Assembly (NCBI GenBank): GCA_016858145.1
Contig: JAEHOE010000047.1
Coordinates: 62,001 to 126,000, forward strand
DNA length: 64,000 nt
Direction of reading: 5' to 3'
Source of the DNA: Edaphochlamys debaryana
Lineage: Eukaryota; Chlorophyta; Chlorophyceae; Chlamydomonadales
In this document: positions 23,901 through 35,682 of the stretch, piece by piece
Position numbering within the stretch: the stretch's first letter is position 1
Layout of the letters: each line of letters starts with the position of its first letter
The notes under the pieces: model-generated
Database searches by the model: none
What the model was told of the DNA's origin: nothing
What the model saw: only the letters and a program-made list of their open reading frames with translations
Made by a program: the position numbers and the translations under genes

Positions 23901-26900
23901 TCCCGCGGGCCTTCTTCACATCAACCCTCGAACAGCGCTACCCCCGCCCCCGTTCCCCCCCTCCAGCGCCCCCACCTGAGCACGTCCGGCATGGGCACGG
24001 TCTCCGCGTAGGCCTCCCCCGGCAGCGCCAGGCGCAGGAACTCAGACAGGTGCAGCAGCGTGTCCTGTCCGGGGGGGGAGGGGGGGGGGAGGGGGAAGGT
24101 TGTTTGGTGCTCAACAGGATCGCGGCGGCGGACCGACCGGCCACCCCTGCTGTACGTGTACGGCCTCACCTGGCACCTGTCGTACATGGTGGCGATGAAC
24201 TTGATGAGCTTGGAGTCTGGAGGGGCAGGGGGCAGGGGAAGGGTGGGGGGATTAGGTAAGGTCATTGCCCGAGGATGACGCGCACAACGGGCAGGGGCCC
24301 GGGGCACATAGATGTGTGCCCATGCCCATAACCCGTGCCGTACCCGCGTGACCCGTGCTGTAACCGTAACCCGTGCCGTACCCGTGTGGTTGATGATGAC
24401 GGAGCGCTGCTGCGCCACCAGGATGAGCAGGGGCAGCGCCAGGGAGCCGCCGCCGCCCGAGGGGCGCTGCGGGGGGAACGAGCAGGGAGTCGATAAGAGG
24501 AGGGGAAGCGAGTTGGCAGCCACAACACCAGACCAGAGCTGCAGCCTGCTCGCACAAGCCCCTCCCCCTCCCTTCCCCCTCACCCGTTAACCCCCCTTCC
24601 CCACCCCCGCCCCTCCCCCCCAACTCACGTCCTCCAGCGCCCTCAGCAGCCGCTGCCGCCCCTTGGCCAGGTCCTTGGCGGAGGCCACCCGCCCCGGCCC
24701 CAGCGCCGCGTCCGCCTCCCCCGCGTCCAGCACCACCGCCTCAGCCACCAGCTCGGGACCCCCGGACAGGGCGTCCAGCTGCTCCTCGGACAGCACGGCC
24801 TCCAGGCGCACGCCCTGCGGTTCATAAGAGGAAGGGCAGGGAGGTTCTGGACGAAGTGGACACCGAGGGTAAAAGGTGATGTTGTATGGGAGGTTGATGT
24901 AGTGCAGCATAGGAAAGAGGGCTGGGGCGTCAAGCTGCTCCTGCTAGGAGCCCGAGCCAGTATGGGGGAATGAACATAGCTGCTCCTTGGATGGGACCGC
25001 CTCCGGGAAGGGGGGCATGGAAGGAGGAGGAGGGGGGGCTCGTCGAAGATAACAGTACGCCTCGTGGAAATACCGCCTCCCAAAACACCACCGCCCCTGG
25101 CCGTCATTGCCACGAACCCACGATGATCTGCTGCAGCACCAGCCCCTAACCCCCTCTTGCCTTCCCCCTACCCCCCCCTTACCGTCATTGCCACGATGAT
25201 CTGCTGCAGCACCAGCAGGTCGAACGCGTCCCCCTGCCGCAGCGTGTTGAGCAGGAACTGCAGGATGGCGCCCACGTCCAGGTCGGAGAAGCGCCTGGGG
25301 GGGAGGGGGGGTGCAGTGGGGGCGGGGTTGAAAGCGAGGTGAGCACGATCGCGTCGCGGACGCCGCCCTTTACCAGTAGGTAAGGTCCTACCCCCATTCC
25401 ACACCTTGCCCCACCCCCAGCCCCCATCTGCCTCGGACGTCCCCGCCCCTGTCCTCCAGCCCCCCCACCCCCCCACGTGCCCGCACCTGCACGCCGCCCC
25501 CGTGAACCGCGCCAGCCCCTGCAGCCAGTTGGAGATGTTGACTCCGTCCTCCTTGACCTTGTCCCGCTCCATGGCCAGGCTGGGGGGGAAGGGAGGTGAG
25601 AAGGATTACGGTGTATTTGAGAAGGGAGAAGGGTGGGCAGGCGGCGTCCGCAGCGGTGTAGCGAGCTGGGAGGCACGCAGGAGCCCGTACCCATGGCCGC
25701 CCTCCTCCCGCTCCCCTTCCCCGGGCCCGGCCCTCACCGCGAGAGGATGACGAACGTGAGCACGTCGTACGACAGCGGCGACAGATACTTGAGCGCCTCC
25801 AGGGAGACCTCGATCTGGTTGTCGTACACCTCGATCTTCAAGGGGTAGGGGCGGCATGAGGGCGGGAAGGTTGGAGGATGAAGCAGTGAATCAGTACAGC
25901 CATACCGGACCTCTGCCAAGATACCCTTCCCCAAAAATTCATCCACACGCAGACGCACCCACCGAAACCCTCAGGAAACCCTTCTGACACAGCTCCTCTC
26001 CCCCCCCCCACCTGCGTCACGATTGCCTCCATGACGGGGAAGGGGTTGGCGTGTGCCACCTTGGCCACCATGCGGGCGTGGGGCCTGGGGGGGGAAGGGG
26101 GGAGGAGGGGATGTTTGTTGCTGAGCGGGATCGTGCCGACGCCAGGGAGGAGGGGAGGGCTTCGTGAGGAGGGGCGGGCGAGCGTGGTTACGCTGCTGTG
26201 CAAGCAGGCGACCCATCCCCAGACCTCCACCAACCACAACCCGCACCGCACCTGCACGCCTCCTTCTTTTTCTGCGGGATGGAAGGGGCGATGGCAAAAG
26301 CGGTCGGGCGGGATCAGGGCCAGGGCCAGGCGTCCGCTTGGTGCCCCTTCATTTCAACTTCCAATTGCCCTCCCAAATTATCTTTCCCCCACCCACCCCC
26401 ACCTGCGGGTCCGTGGGCAGCACCAGGCGCTTGAGCACCTTCTTGGTCTCCACCGTGGACAGCCGCCACGCGGCCTGGAGCAGCGGGTGGGACTGGGACA
26501 GGTCCTGGGGGGAGAGGGGGAGAGGGAAGGGGGAGGGGAAGGGGGCGTTTCAGATTGGGGGGTGAGGGGTTGCCCTCACGTCCCCTCAGCCCCTGCGCCC
26601 AACCAGCCCCGACCCCAAGCCCCGACCCCCTTAATACCTCTCAAGCCTCAACCCGTTGTTGGCCTCAGCCCCCCTCACCCCTTCACCCCTGCCCTCCGGC
26701 CAGCCAATACAGGCGTCCACTGAGAAAACCCCAACCGCCTTCAGCCCCAGCCCAGCCCCCCCTCACCCTGAAGTCTGCGTAGACCCGGTAGCGGGACACC
26801 ACGGGCAGCAGCCGCACCAGCTCCCACACGTCGGCGGCCAGGGGCAGGTGCGTGGGGCAGCAGGCGAGGCCGGGCAGCAGCACGGAGCTGAGCAGCTCCT

Positions 26901-29900
26901 CGGGGGAGAGGGAGCCGGGGCCGGCCAGGCCAGCGGAGGTGGCGGCGGTGGGGCCGGACACGGGGGCGGAGGCGGGGGCGGTGGTGGCGGCGGTGAGGGC
27001 GGCGGAGGAGGCCAGCTGGTAGCGGGCCAGGCGGACCACCTGCGGGGGGGGAAGGGGTGGGGAGGGGAGGAGCGGGCAAGGGTACAGGTAGGGAGGTTGA
27101 GGGGAGGGGTGCGGAGCGGAGGCCACGCCGCGGCGCCACGCCAATTCATCCCAAACCAATCGCCGCGCCCCAGCTTGTCCCCACCCCTCCCCCCACCTTG
27201 GTGAAGAGGCGTATGTCCCTGTGCAGGTAGGGCCCCAGCATGGCCAGCAGGCGCAGGGCCAGGGGCGTGAGCTCGGGCGCGGGGCCGGAGGCCGCGGGGG
27301 GCACGTCACCGGAGAGGGCGGTGCGGGCCAGCACACCCTGGGGAGGGGGCAGGGAGGGGGACAGGGAAGGGAGGCGTTAGGAAGGCGTCAGAGCGAGGGC
27401 ATGATGGGAGGTACCCTCCCGGATGCTCCTAAGCAGGCAGCTGCCGTAGCAGAACCCACCTCCCCAGCTTTCGCCCTTGCCAGCCCTGGCAATGCACTCA
27501 TCGCAGCACTTGGACCCCGACCCTCGGATCACGGCACGCACTGCGCCCGCTCGGCGCGCTGTGCCCACAGGCCCCGCGAGGCCAAAACTCAGAAGCCCGG
27601 GCCCAAACCCTGGGGCCCGAAAAGGCCCGGGCCCAGCCCCAGGCCCCCTGAGGCGCAACAACCCCAGGCCCAGCCGGGCCCACCTGCGGCAGCAGCGCCT
27701 CGTACCGCGGCTTCACCTCCGCCCCCAGCCGGGCGCACAGCGCCGCGGAGATGGCGGGGTGCGCCGCGGGGCTGACCCCCTGCGCCACCAGTCGGTCATG
27801 CAGCACCGTGGCCACGTCCCAGGCGCCGACCTGGGGGGGGGGGGCGCGGAGGTGAAAGGAGTGTGAGAGGGAAGGTCGGGCGGCAGGGGTTTCGCCGGCA
27901 CCCCTGCCAGCTGACACCAAAAACTACGACCTCTCCGCTGCTCCGCCGGCCCTCGTCTCTGCCCCCCTCCTCCAGCCTCTCCCCCCCTCCCCCTTCCCTC
28001 CCCCCGTTTCCCGGCCGCCCCGCACCTCCAGCAGGGCGTCCAGCAGGGCCAGCGGCTGGTTGTGCCCCGGGTCCGGCCCCAGCGCCAGCGGCCCCAGCAG
28101 CGCGGGGGCGTCCAGGTCGAAGAAGGCGGCGGACAGGCCCGAGGCGCGGCCGGCAATGGGCTGGGGGGGGGGGGATGGGATGAGATGGGATGGCATGGGA
28201 TGGGGGGCAGAGGGGGTGTTTGACACTCAGGGGGGGAGGAAGGGCCTCAAGGGATGGATGGCAGGCCGGCTTACCACCCCACGTTTTCCCAGTAGCCGCA
28301 ACGGCAGCGTGCGGTAAACGGCACCCCCGCCGCGCTCCTGGCCCCGGCACCAGGCTTCACCACCCCCCTCGTCCCCAAGCCCGCGCCCGCGCCCCCACCT
28401 GCGCCAGTCCGCCCTTGGTGCCCCGCTCCCGCTCCCGCTCCCCAGCGCCGCCCTTGCCGCCGCCGTCCTTGCCGGCCTCCTCGCCGGCCGCGGGTCCGCC
28501 CAGAATAATGGTCCCAATGTCCGAGACCTTCAGGAGGGCAGTGATGGCGGGGGGGGGGCCGCAATGGAGTAGGTCGGGCACGAGCTTCGAGCCAGTCAGA
28601 GCAGCCCACAGGCAGCCCCTTGCATGCTGCTTGACGCACGCCCCCCACCCCTCAGCTTAATCCCCTCCCTCCCTCTCGCCCAAGCCCGCCCCCCCCCCAA
28701 AAGCCGCCCATCTAGTTTCTACTTTCGACGCGCAGGGCTAAGGGCAGATATCAAGGGCTGGAGAAGGGGGGTCTCCACCTCAGCCGTGTCCCCCGTAGGC
28801 GCTCTCCGCTCCCCCTCCCTGCCCCACCTTCTTGAAGGACTTCATGAGCGCCTCCCTCGCCTCCTCTCCTCCCCTCCCTGCCTTCCCCCCTCTCCCCTCC
28901 CCTACCCCCATCCCCTTCCCCACTCCCTCGCCCTCACCCCACTTTTTCACCTTCGTCAAGAGCGCCGCCTGGCCTCCTCCCCTCCCCTCCCTGCCTGCCG
29001 TTCCCCTCCCAGACCGCTCCCCGTCTTCCCTCCCCCTCGCCTTCCCTCCCCCTCCCTCCCTCTCCCTCCCTCTCCCTCCCTCCCCCATCCCTCCCCCACC
29101 CCACCTTCTTCATGAGCGCCTCCCGCGCCTGCCGCTGCCCCGCCGCCTGCGCCTCGTCCCCCGGCGCCAGGTGCCCCAGCAGCTCGGGCAGGGAGGTGCG
29201 CCCCGAGGCCACCAGGCGGGCAGCCACCAGGAAGAGGGAGCGGGGGGCGGGGGGGCGGGAGGGGTCCTGGGGGGTGGGGCGGTGGGAGGGAGGGGAGGGA
29301 GGAGTGAGGGGGAGATGGAGGGAGGCGCGGGGCGAGGTGGGGAGGGGATGGCTGCCGGCGGTACGCCAGCCTCCAGGCCCGTCAGCCCGCGCGCCACGCC
29401 CTCTCCCGGGCCGGGTGCATTCGTCCTGCCATGCCCCTGCACCCCTCCGAGCGCCCGAGCATCCCTCGGCTCACCGGGCACCACTCACCCCGAGCCCTTA
29501 CCCCCACCCCGCACTCACGCAGTCACCCTGAAACCCACCCCACCCCACCCCGCCCTGCCCCACCCCGCACGCCCCGCCCCCCAAGTGCCGTACCACACCG
29601 CACTGCCGTACCCCACACACCGCACCCTCTACGCACCCACCTGGTACTGCTGCAGCTTGAAGCCCAGCAGCTGCCCCACGGCCTCCGCCTTGAGCAGCTC
29701 CACCGCCCACAGCAGCGCCTCGTTCCCCGGCTGCGCCGCCGCCGCGTCCAGCAGCAGGTCCAGGCAGCGGTTGGGGTCCAGGTCGAAGCAGCCGATCAGG
29801 GACTGCAGCTCGCGGGCCAGGGAGGGCAGGTCCTGGGGGGAAGGCAGGAGGGAGGAGGAGAGAGGTGGCGGGGTGAGGGGGAGCGGGGAGGCGGTGGGGG

Positions 29901-31348
29901 AGGAGGCGGTGGGGGAGGAGAGGGAGAAGGCCAGAGTGCAATGTAGGGGCATACGCAAGCGGCCCGTGAGCCGACAGCGAGGCGGCAGCCGGCCACCCGG
30001 CCCGGCCTCACACCGCCCGGGTCCCGCCCATGCCCTCAAGGGCCCCGCTCACCGCCTCGCCCACCGCCCCGCTGCCGAAGTGGTTGTACAGCGTCACCAG
30101 CTTGGCATAGCCCTCCGAGTCCTCGCGGAGTAGGTTGTACCTAAGGGGGAGGGGAGGTGGCAGAAGAGGCGGGGGTGGGGGAGGGTTGGTTGAGGGAGGG
30201 GGATGGCTGGTCGAGGGGAGAGGGGGAACCCCGGGGCACCCCCGTGGCGGTTTCCCCCAGGTCGGGCATGCAGCCAGGCCGGGGGGCTGCAGGTGCTGCG
30301 GAGGCGAGCCTGGCGCTTCAGCCCAGCGCGGGGGGCATCCCTCCACCGCAGTCCACTCGATCCAATCGAGCGCTGCCATGACTCCCCCATGCGACCACGT
30401 GCGTGGCCTGACCCTGGCCCTCACGTCCCCCCCTTGCCCTTGCGTCCCTCCCTGGCCCTCACAATCCTCCAGAGCTTTTGATCCCTTCAGTCGCCATCCC
30501 TCCCCCCGTTTTCCTCCCTCCCTTCGGTCCGGTAGCTTCTCTGCAGGGCTCCTTGTCCCCTCGGTCCACCGCCTCTCCCTTGCCCAGCCCCGCATCCAGT
30601 CGCTGATACTAGCCAAACCTGAAGTGCCTAGCTACCTCTAAAGTGATCACACATGCTCTAGCCCTGCAGCCTCACTTGAGGATGGTGTAGTTGAGGCGCG
30701 TGTTGTAGCGCACCGCCTTCTTATCCCACAGCCCCTTGTCCCGCAGCAGTCCCACGGTGGCCAGCACCTCGGGCTCTAGCACCTGGAGGAGCAGCTTATC
30801 GGGCACCTACATGCGCGAAACGGCAAGGGGCAAGGCGGGTGCAGCGAGGGTCGGAACACGGGGTGAGGGGCGAGGCGCTAGGACCCCCCAGGGTCCCCCG
30901 AGTGCCCGCTGTCGTGCCGACCCCGCTTGACCACCCAAGCGACGCTGCTCCTTCTAAACCCCTCAGTACGCGCCTTCTTGTCCTGCCAGCACGCCTTGAT
31001 CGCCGCCACCAGGTTCATGCTCTCGGGCCCGCGAGTGCCCTCGAACCGGACGCAGAGCATCCTGCGTGGGCAACCTTAGGTTACGATCGACAGCATGGCA
31101 TACGCGAGCCAGCCAGCAGGCAACAACGCGTACCAAAACACGTCCACCAGAGCCTCTGCATAGGTGGCCGGAGCTCCATGCTCCTCCAGATCCTTGTAGA
31201 ACTTGTCGGCATCGAACGTCGCGCCCTGCACGAGCGCCAAGCTAAAGGTTCAATCTCGGTCCAAATGGAGCACTCTTCGTGAGCCTCGCCTAACCTGGAT
31301 ATGCTTTGTCACGACGCTAACAAGTGCCTGGTTGATATTCGGTGCCAT
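17976..31348 (-). CDS. THO2: THO complex subunit 2 (THO2/THOC2), mRNA processing and export
   Basis: Thirty-eight exons give 1746 residues, close to plant THO2. First exons: 31348-31295, 31225-31134, 31061-30974, 30806-30676, 30140-30053, 29832-29641, 29266-29105. Last exons: 19858-19309, 19157-18815, 18587-18445, 18183-17976. The middle exons, 28527 down to 20066, are mostly 20-280 nt. THO2 hallmarks appear in order: YNLLREDSEGYAKLV (about residue 122), SLIGCFDLDPNRCLDLLL with LLGFKLQQYQ (152-215), MVAKVAHANPFPVMEAIV, LKYLSPLSYDVLTFVILSR, PELYATFWGLQLTDIYVP (about 935), and SASDALYCARLTMLLHQLEAKHFNLLLFMDQ in the Tho2 domain. The tail from about residue 1333 is Lys/Asp/Glu-rich and probably disordered, as in other THO2 proteins. 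THO2 scaffolds the nuclear THO/TREX complex, which couples transcription to mRNP assembly and export. The exon 3 donor is best read as non-canonical GC. Confidence 0.93.
24331..24386. repeat. Short tandem repeat at a THO2 intron donor
   Basis: Imperfect copies of a unit of roughly 17 bp (ACCCGTGCCGTACCCG and variants) fill the start of the intron following the THO2 exon 24466-24382, and run into the donor itself. Confidence 0.6.
25098..25143. repeat. Intronic copy of a THO2 exon-intron junction
   Basis: About 40 bp copy the 3' end of THO2 exon 25294-25183. GCCGTCATTGCCACGA and ATGATCTGCTGCAGCACCAG are both present, separated by a 7-bp insertion. It lies just downstream of the real junction in transcript order. 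Confidence 0.7.
28826..28995. repeat. Two degenerate intronic copies of the 3' end of THO2 exon 7
   Basis: The real exon end reads minus-strand EALMKK then GTGGGG. At 28826-28862 a near copy reads EALMKSFKK then GTGGGG. A third, more degraded copy lies around 28938-28995. Shared pyrimidine-rich sequence follows each copy. Confidence 0.6.
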
Positions 31349-31894
31349 GGCTGCCGGCTGGCGCCAAGCCAGAATGTCGCAGTGCGCCTAGGTGTCGGGA
31401 CACATTACGCGCGTCGTGAGGCTAAGCAGAGTCGAAAGGGCCGGTGGTCACTAGTATAAGCCGAGAAGGGAGCGTGGGGGTCATGTGCATCGGCCACGCA
31501 CATCTGCCGTATCTAGCCATCCCGAGACCCCCCGCGTCCCCCGGCCCGCACCAGCCCGCACTCGTGCCCCTCCACGCCCCTCCTGGGTGTCTCCGGCCCT
31601 TCTTGCCCCCGCTGGATGGCACTGGTACCAGCACTGACGGAGTAGTCTCGCACGACGGTTCGTAGCGGTCCGCACTTCTACCCGTCCACGTCACCTCATC
31701 CGTGTCGGGGCTTTCTATGTAGCTGTAGAGCTAAGAGGATGGCCGCCTTCGAGGGGCTGTGCTCCAGGGGGCTAGGCGCGGCCCTACGAGCTGCCAGGCA
31801 GCAGGCGCCCACGCCCGAGTGTGACGGACCGTGGGGTGACAGCCTGACAGGCCAGACGTTGGTCCCATCGGGTGTGCCCCTGTGGAAGTCAACC
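31349..31894. other. Region upstream of THO2
   Basis: This contains the presumed THO2 promoter and 5' flank. The THO2 start sits in a good context (GGCAGCC-ATG-GC). No exon, TATA element or repeat stands out, although the Cys-rich dispersed repeat begins at the right-hand edge. Confidence 0.4.
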
Positions 31895-32181
31895 CCGTAC
31901 GTCGCCTTGGCCTTGCAGCACTCCCCGCAGCTTCCACCCCGAAAGGATTCCTTCCACACGGTCGCCGCTCTGAGGGATAGAGCGAAGAACCTAGGCTGGC
32001 GAGGGCTGGAGGCCCCAACCTTGCTGGCGGCCTAGCCTGCAGCACTAAGCAAGTCTCTGCATACATCAGGGCGATGGCGGGGCACAGCTTGGGGGTAACG
32101 GTGTTGTGGGGCAGGGCTGGGTCACAGGGACCGTCGCTCAAGCACGCAGGCTGTAAGGGCAGCAATGCAGGCGTCTGAGCG
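31895..32181 (-). repeat. Dispersed Cys-rich gene fragment, copy A
   Basis: About 285 bp match copy B at 43040-43310 in the same orientation. Landmarks are CCGTACGTCGCCTTGGCC, GCCCCAACCTTGCTGG, GCAAGTCTCTGCATAC and CCGTCGCTCAAGCAC. On the minus strand it reads ACLSDGPC, then KLCPAIALMYAETCLVLQA, then CGECCKAKATYG in changing frames, so it is a decayed Cys-rich coding segment. Family unknown. Confidence 0.65.
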
Positions 32182-32649
32182 GCGGCGCCACGTGCACAGC
32201 TCCACACCGATAACCGGATCACAGGATGCAGTCAGGCTCACAATGTAGTTTTGTATTTCTTCACAGCAACGATCCGCGCCAGAAAGGGGCAAGCCGTGAC
32301 AGGTGCGCAGCTCACGTGGCTCCATCCTTCCCCCCTCTACCCTGCACGCACTCCGGGGCAGACAGCAGCTACAATGCGTCAAGACCGCTTAGCCGCCTGA
32401 CGAACAAACCAGACCTCTACCCCTACTCCGGACGTTGCTCTGGGCCGCGGCGCAGCGTGATTCTGACCAGCCCTTCCAGTCAGCTTTTGCCCAGTATGCC
32501 GGGTATGAAGGGCCAGCCCGGTTTAACCAGGGTCGCACTGATTGCTCTTTTGGGTTCGCGTTAATCGCTTCTACGATAGCGTAGGCACACCAGACCGCGG
32601 CTGCATAAAGTATGAGCCAAGGAGGGCGTGGCCGGCGGGGGCTCAGGCA
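32182..32649. other. Region between the Cys-rich repeat and the MYND gene 3' end
   Basis: This is the presumed 3' UTR and flank of the MYND-finger gene on the minus strand. I see no convincing coding exon and no clear polyadenylation pentamer. Confidence 0.35.
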
Positions 32650-35395
32650 CTATTCTACCTCCCCGCACTCCCGGGCGTGGCACGCCGCCCAGTGCGCCTG
32701 CCGGTACCCCTCACAGCAGTACCTCGCTTCACCCCCGCAGCCCCCACCCGCAACGCAAGACCGGCAGCAACGCCTCGCTGGCCCCTGCCAGGTTGATGCA
32801 GGAGGGGTTGGAGCAGCTCGGCAGCGCCCGCCGAGCCTCGGCTAGCGACGCCAGGACCAAGACTCCCTCCGCGTAAACCTGGGCCCGGCTCGGCGGCGTG
32901 CCCAGGCCCCAACTCAGGCCAGACGCCTCAGTCGGATTGGAGCAGGCATACAGTGCCTCGAGCAGGGTGAGGAGCTGTGGGTCCTCGCACGCACCGCCCG
33001 GGCCGAGCACCTCTCGGAGCAGGTGGATGCCGGGGCCCCGAAGCATGCGTGCGCCTTCCCCGGTGCCCTCCTCGTCTCTCTCCGAGCCCATGATCGCAAC
33101 GTACAGCAGCTCGGGATGCCGTACGGCCAGCGCCCAGAGGGCGTGCTCCAGGGGGCCGCGGAGTGCCGTACAGGTGGGGGCCAGCCGCACAGCCGCAGCC
33201 AGGGCCCACGCCGGCTCCAGCTCGCCCCAGAGGAGCTCCTCCCACGCGCCAGCAGCGGACAGCGTGTGCGCCAGGGGCGTCTGTACCCCTACGTCTGCGG
33301 CTGCTTCGGCTCCTCTTCCTGACCCTGTGCCCGCTAACCCCAAGGGCCTGGCTGCAAGCACGAGCGGCGGCAGCCACTCCAGCAGCAGGACCAGCAGGTC
33401 TTCTAGGGGCCGGACTCCCCGGAGCTGGGACGGCGGGATGGGGTCGGCGAGGCTCGGTAGCATGTCCTCCGCCAGGGCCTTGCCCAGGCGGGCGGCCTCG
33501 AGCAGCACCTGCAGGGCGATGCAGGCCGCGGCGAGGGGCAGGTCCGGGCCCGCGCCGCTCCCCGTGCCACCGGCAGCCCAGGGCTCAGGAAGCGCACCCA
33601 AAGCTGCACCGGCGCTGGCGCTGGCGACCGCTGACCCCATGGCCAGGACCGCTCCTGACGCGCCGGCGGCGGCATTCACTGCCGCGTGCCGGCGCTGCAA
33701 ACCTTCTTCGGGCGCGTCGCCTCCCCGCGTCAGCCCGAAGCGGCGAGCGAGCTTAGTTGCACCGCCCGGGTCTGTCCGCCAGGCGCGAAGGAGCTTGGCA
33801 GTTGTGCCAGCCAGGGACGCGACGTCGCCGGCGCGCGTGTGGGTCAGCACGTCGGTCCAGGTGGCTTCTGGCACCACATCGTGTATCGGGGGGTGTCGCC
33901 TGTGGTCGGGAACAAGGCACCAATACGCAAACATGACGCGTGATGCAATTGTGGTTACCGAAGCCCAGCCTGCTGGCAACTGGGAGTGCAAGACGTAGGA
34001 ACCGAAATGCAAAGCGTGACTAGCCGGGGCGGATACGGTGCAGCAGCTGGGATTTTGGGTGAGCAGGCGCAGGGCCCACCTGAACGTATCCAGATGACGG
34101 ATTAGGCCCTCGTAGGCCCGCAGCTGTCCCGCTGACGCCGCCGCAACCGCATCTGTGGAAGGACCGCCTGCGAGCACAAAGGCAGATAGACTCATCTTGT
34201 CCAGTCTCACACAGTAGCCACACTGCAGTGCTCCGCTACAGACAGTCGACTCACCGGACCGGGTGGAGTCGCAGGTCAGGGGACGTACGCTGAAGAGGCA
34301 AAAGGCGATCGGCAAGGATCAGAAGGGCAGCAGCCGTCCCCCTTCTTGCCGTGCGTGACACCCCCGTCCACGCCACAGCCGCCCTCCACCAGCTGCTTAG
34401 CTGACGTGTGACCCATGGTAGCACGGCATGGGGGGCGTTCTCGTCTTGCGCATCTATAGCCGTTTCAAGGGCCTTGCGTGCCAGCATCAACCCGCGGATT
34501 GCAAAGAAATTCGTGTGACTTGAGGGCATTCGCCCAGCTGCCGCCGAGACGAGCGGTGGCAGGGGCGGCGACGCCGGGTCCTGCCAGCCGGAGGGATCGT
34601 GAGCTGCCAATACCGCCTCCCACGCGCCCTCGCCCGTCCCGAACCCCGACGGACGCAGCAGTGAGGGCCGGGCAGTCCTGCAACGAGAGGGCCGCCGCCC
34701 GTGCTAGGCGCATGCCCAGCTGATAGGCGGCGGCCACGTCAGCAAACGTCTCCCGCCGCCTCAGCGCTGCGAGCACCTTTGCACACGCCTGCTCCTCCAT
34801 CTGAAGCCTGGGCGAGCCCGCCCCCACAGCTGGCCCGGACCCCGCTGCTACCGCCGCCTGCGCTGACTGCTGAATCTGGGTCCTCACGCCCCGCCGCGAG
34901 CGCAGGGTGCACGCGCGCCGGACGAGCGCCTGGTTTGACGGGGCCGCAGCCTCCGGCCCGCGGACTCCGGAGGAGCCCTGGCCGTGAGGGGGCACCCTCA
35001 GTCGCCTCCACCACAGTACTTGTGCAGCGCTGCCAAAGCTCTAAGGCAAGCCCCGCCAGTTGCATGTTGACGGCCTGCCCGGCCCGCAGCCGTGACCCGC
35101 CGCTGGCGTGGAGCAGCAGGATGGGCGGCCGGGCGTTGGGTGGCGGGACTGGAGCGCTGCTCGAGGGCCCGGCTCCCTCCTCCTCCGGTGCCACGGGCAG
35201 GCCGTAGGTGGGGCCTCCGTCAAGCTCCGCGGCGACGGCCACCAGGTGCGAGGAGAGCAGGTACACCAGAGATGGGCAGGTGCCGGACAGGAGCAGCTCG
35301 GACCAGGCGTCCCTGTCGACTTCTGTGCCAGCCCGTTTGTCTTCATCCGATATAATGTATTGTGAAGCTACACGCCACACGACACTCTCGCGCCG
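32650..35395 (-). pseudogene. MYND zinc-finger protein gene with apparent frame breaks; 5' end unclear
   Basis: Minus-strand coding blocks are about 35380-35000 (IISDEDKRAGTEVDRD, LALELWQRC), 34990-34690 (MEEQACAKVLAALRRRETF), 34690-34289, 34167-34080 and 33899-32650. The last three join with good splice sites, GTACGT and GTGGGC donors and GCAG and ACAG acceptors. The C-terminus has CSNPSCINLAGASEALL followed by C-G, then in the next frame CGGEARYCCEGYRQAHWAACHARECGE and a stop at 32650. That is a complete MYND finger of the kind ending many long volvocine proteins of unknown role. As written, the frame shifts by one base in a G run near 32735-32745 and would stop at 32729 instead. Blocks meeting near 34990 and 34690 are also in different frames without obvious introns. 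Either the gene is decaying or sequence errors or unseen introns exist. MYND fingers bind proteins, and no function can be assigned. Confidence 0.6.
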
Positions 35396-35682
35396 CAGTC
35401 AACGCACCTTCGATCGCAAATGCGCTGTTGTGCAGCAACGGGGGATGGAGCGCGGGGGCGGATGCGTGTGGGCGGTGGGAGGCGGGCATCTCCTCTTTCT
35501 GCCTTTCTCTGTGGTGCGCGTGTGGTGCACCCAACCCTACCGGCGAAGTCCGGCATTGCGGGGTTGCGAAGGCCCCTGACGAAGGCCTGACTCCTGAAGA
35601 AGGCTGAGGGAGGAGAGCGTAAAGCGGCGGGGGGGGGATCCCCATTCGCTCCCAAATCATCAAAAGCTGCCTCACCTCACGT

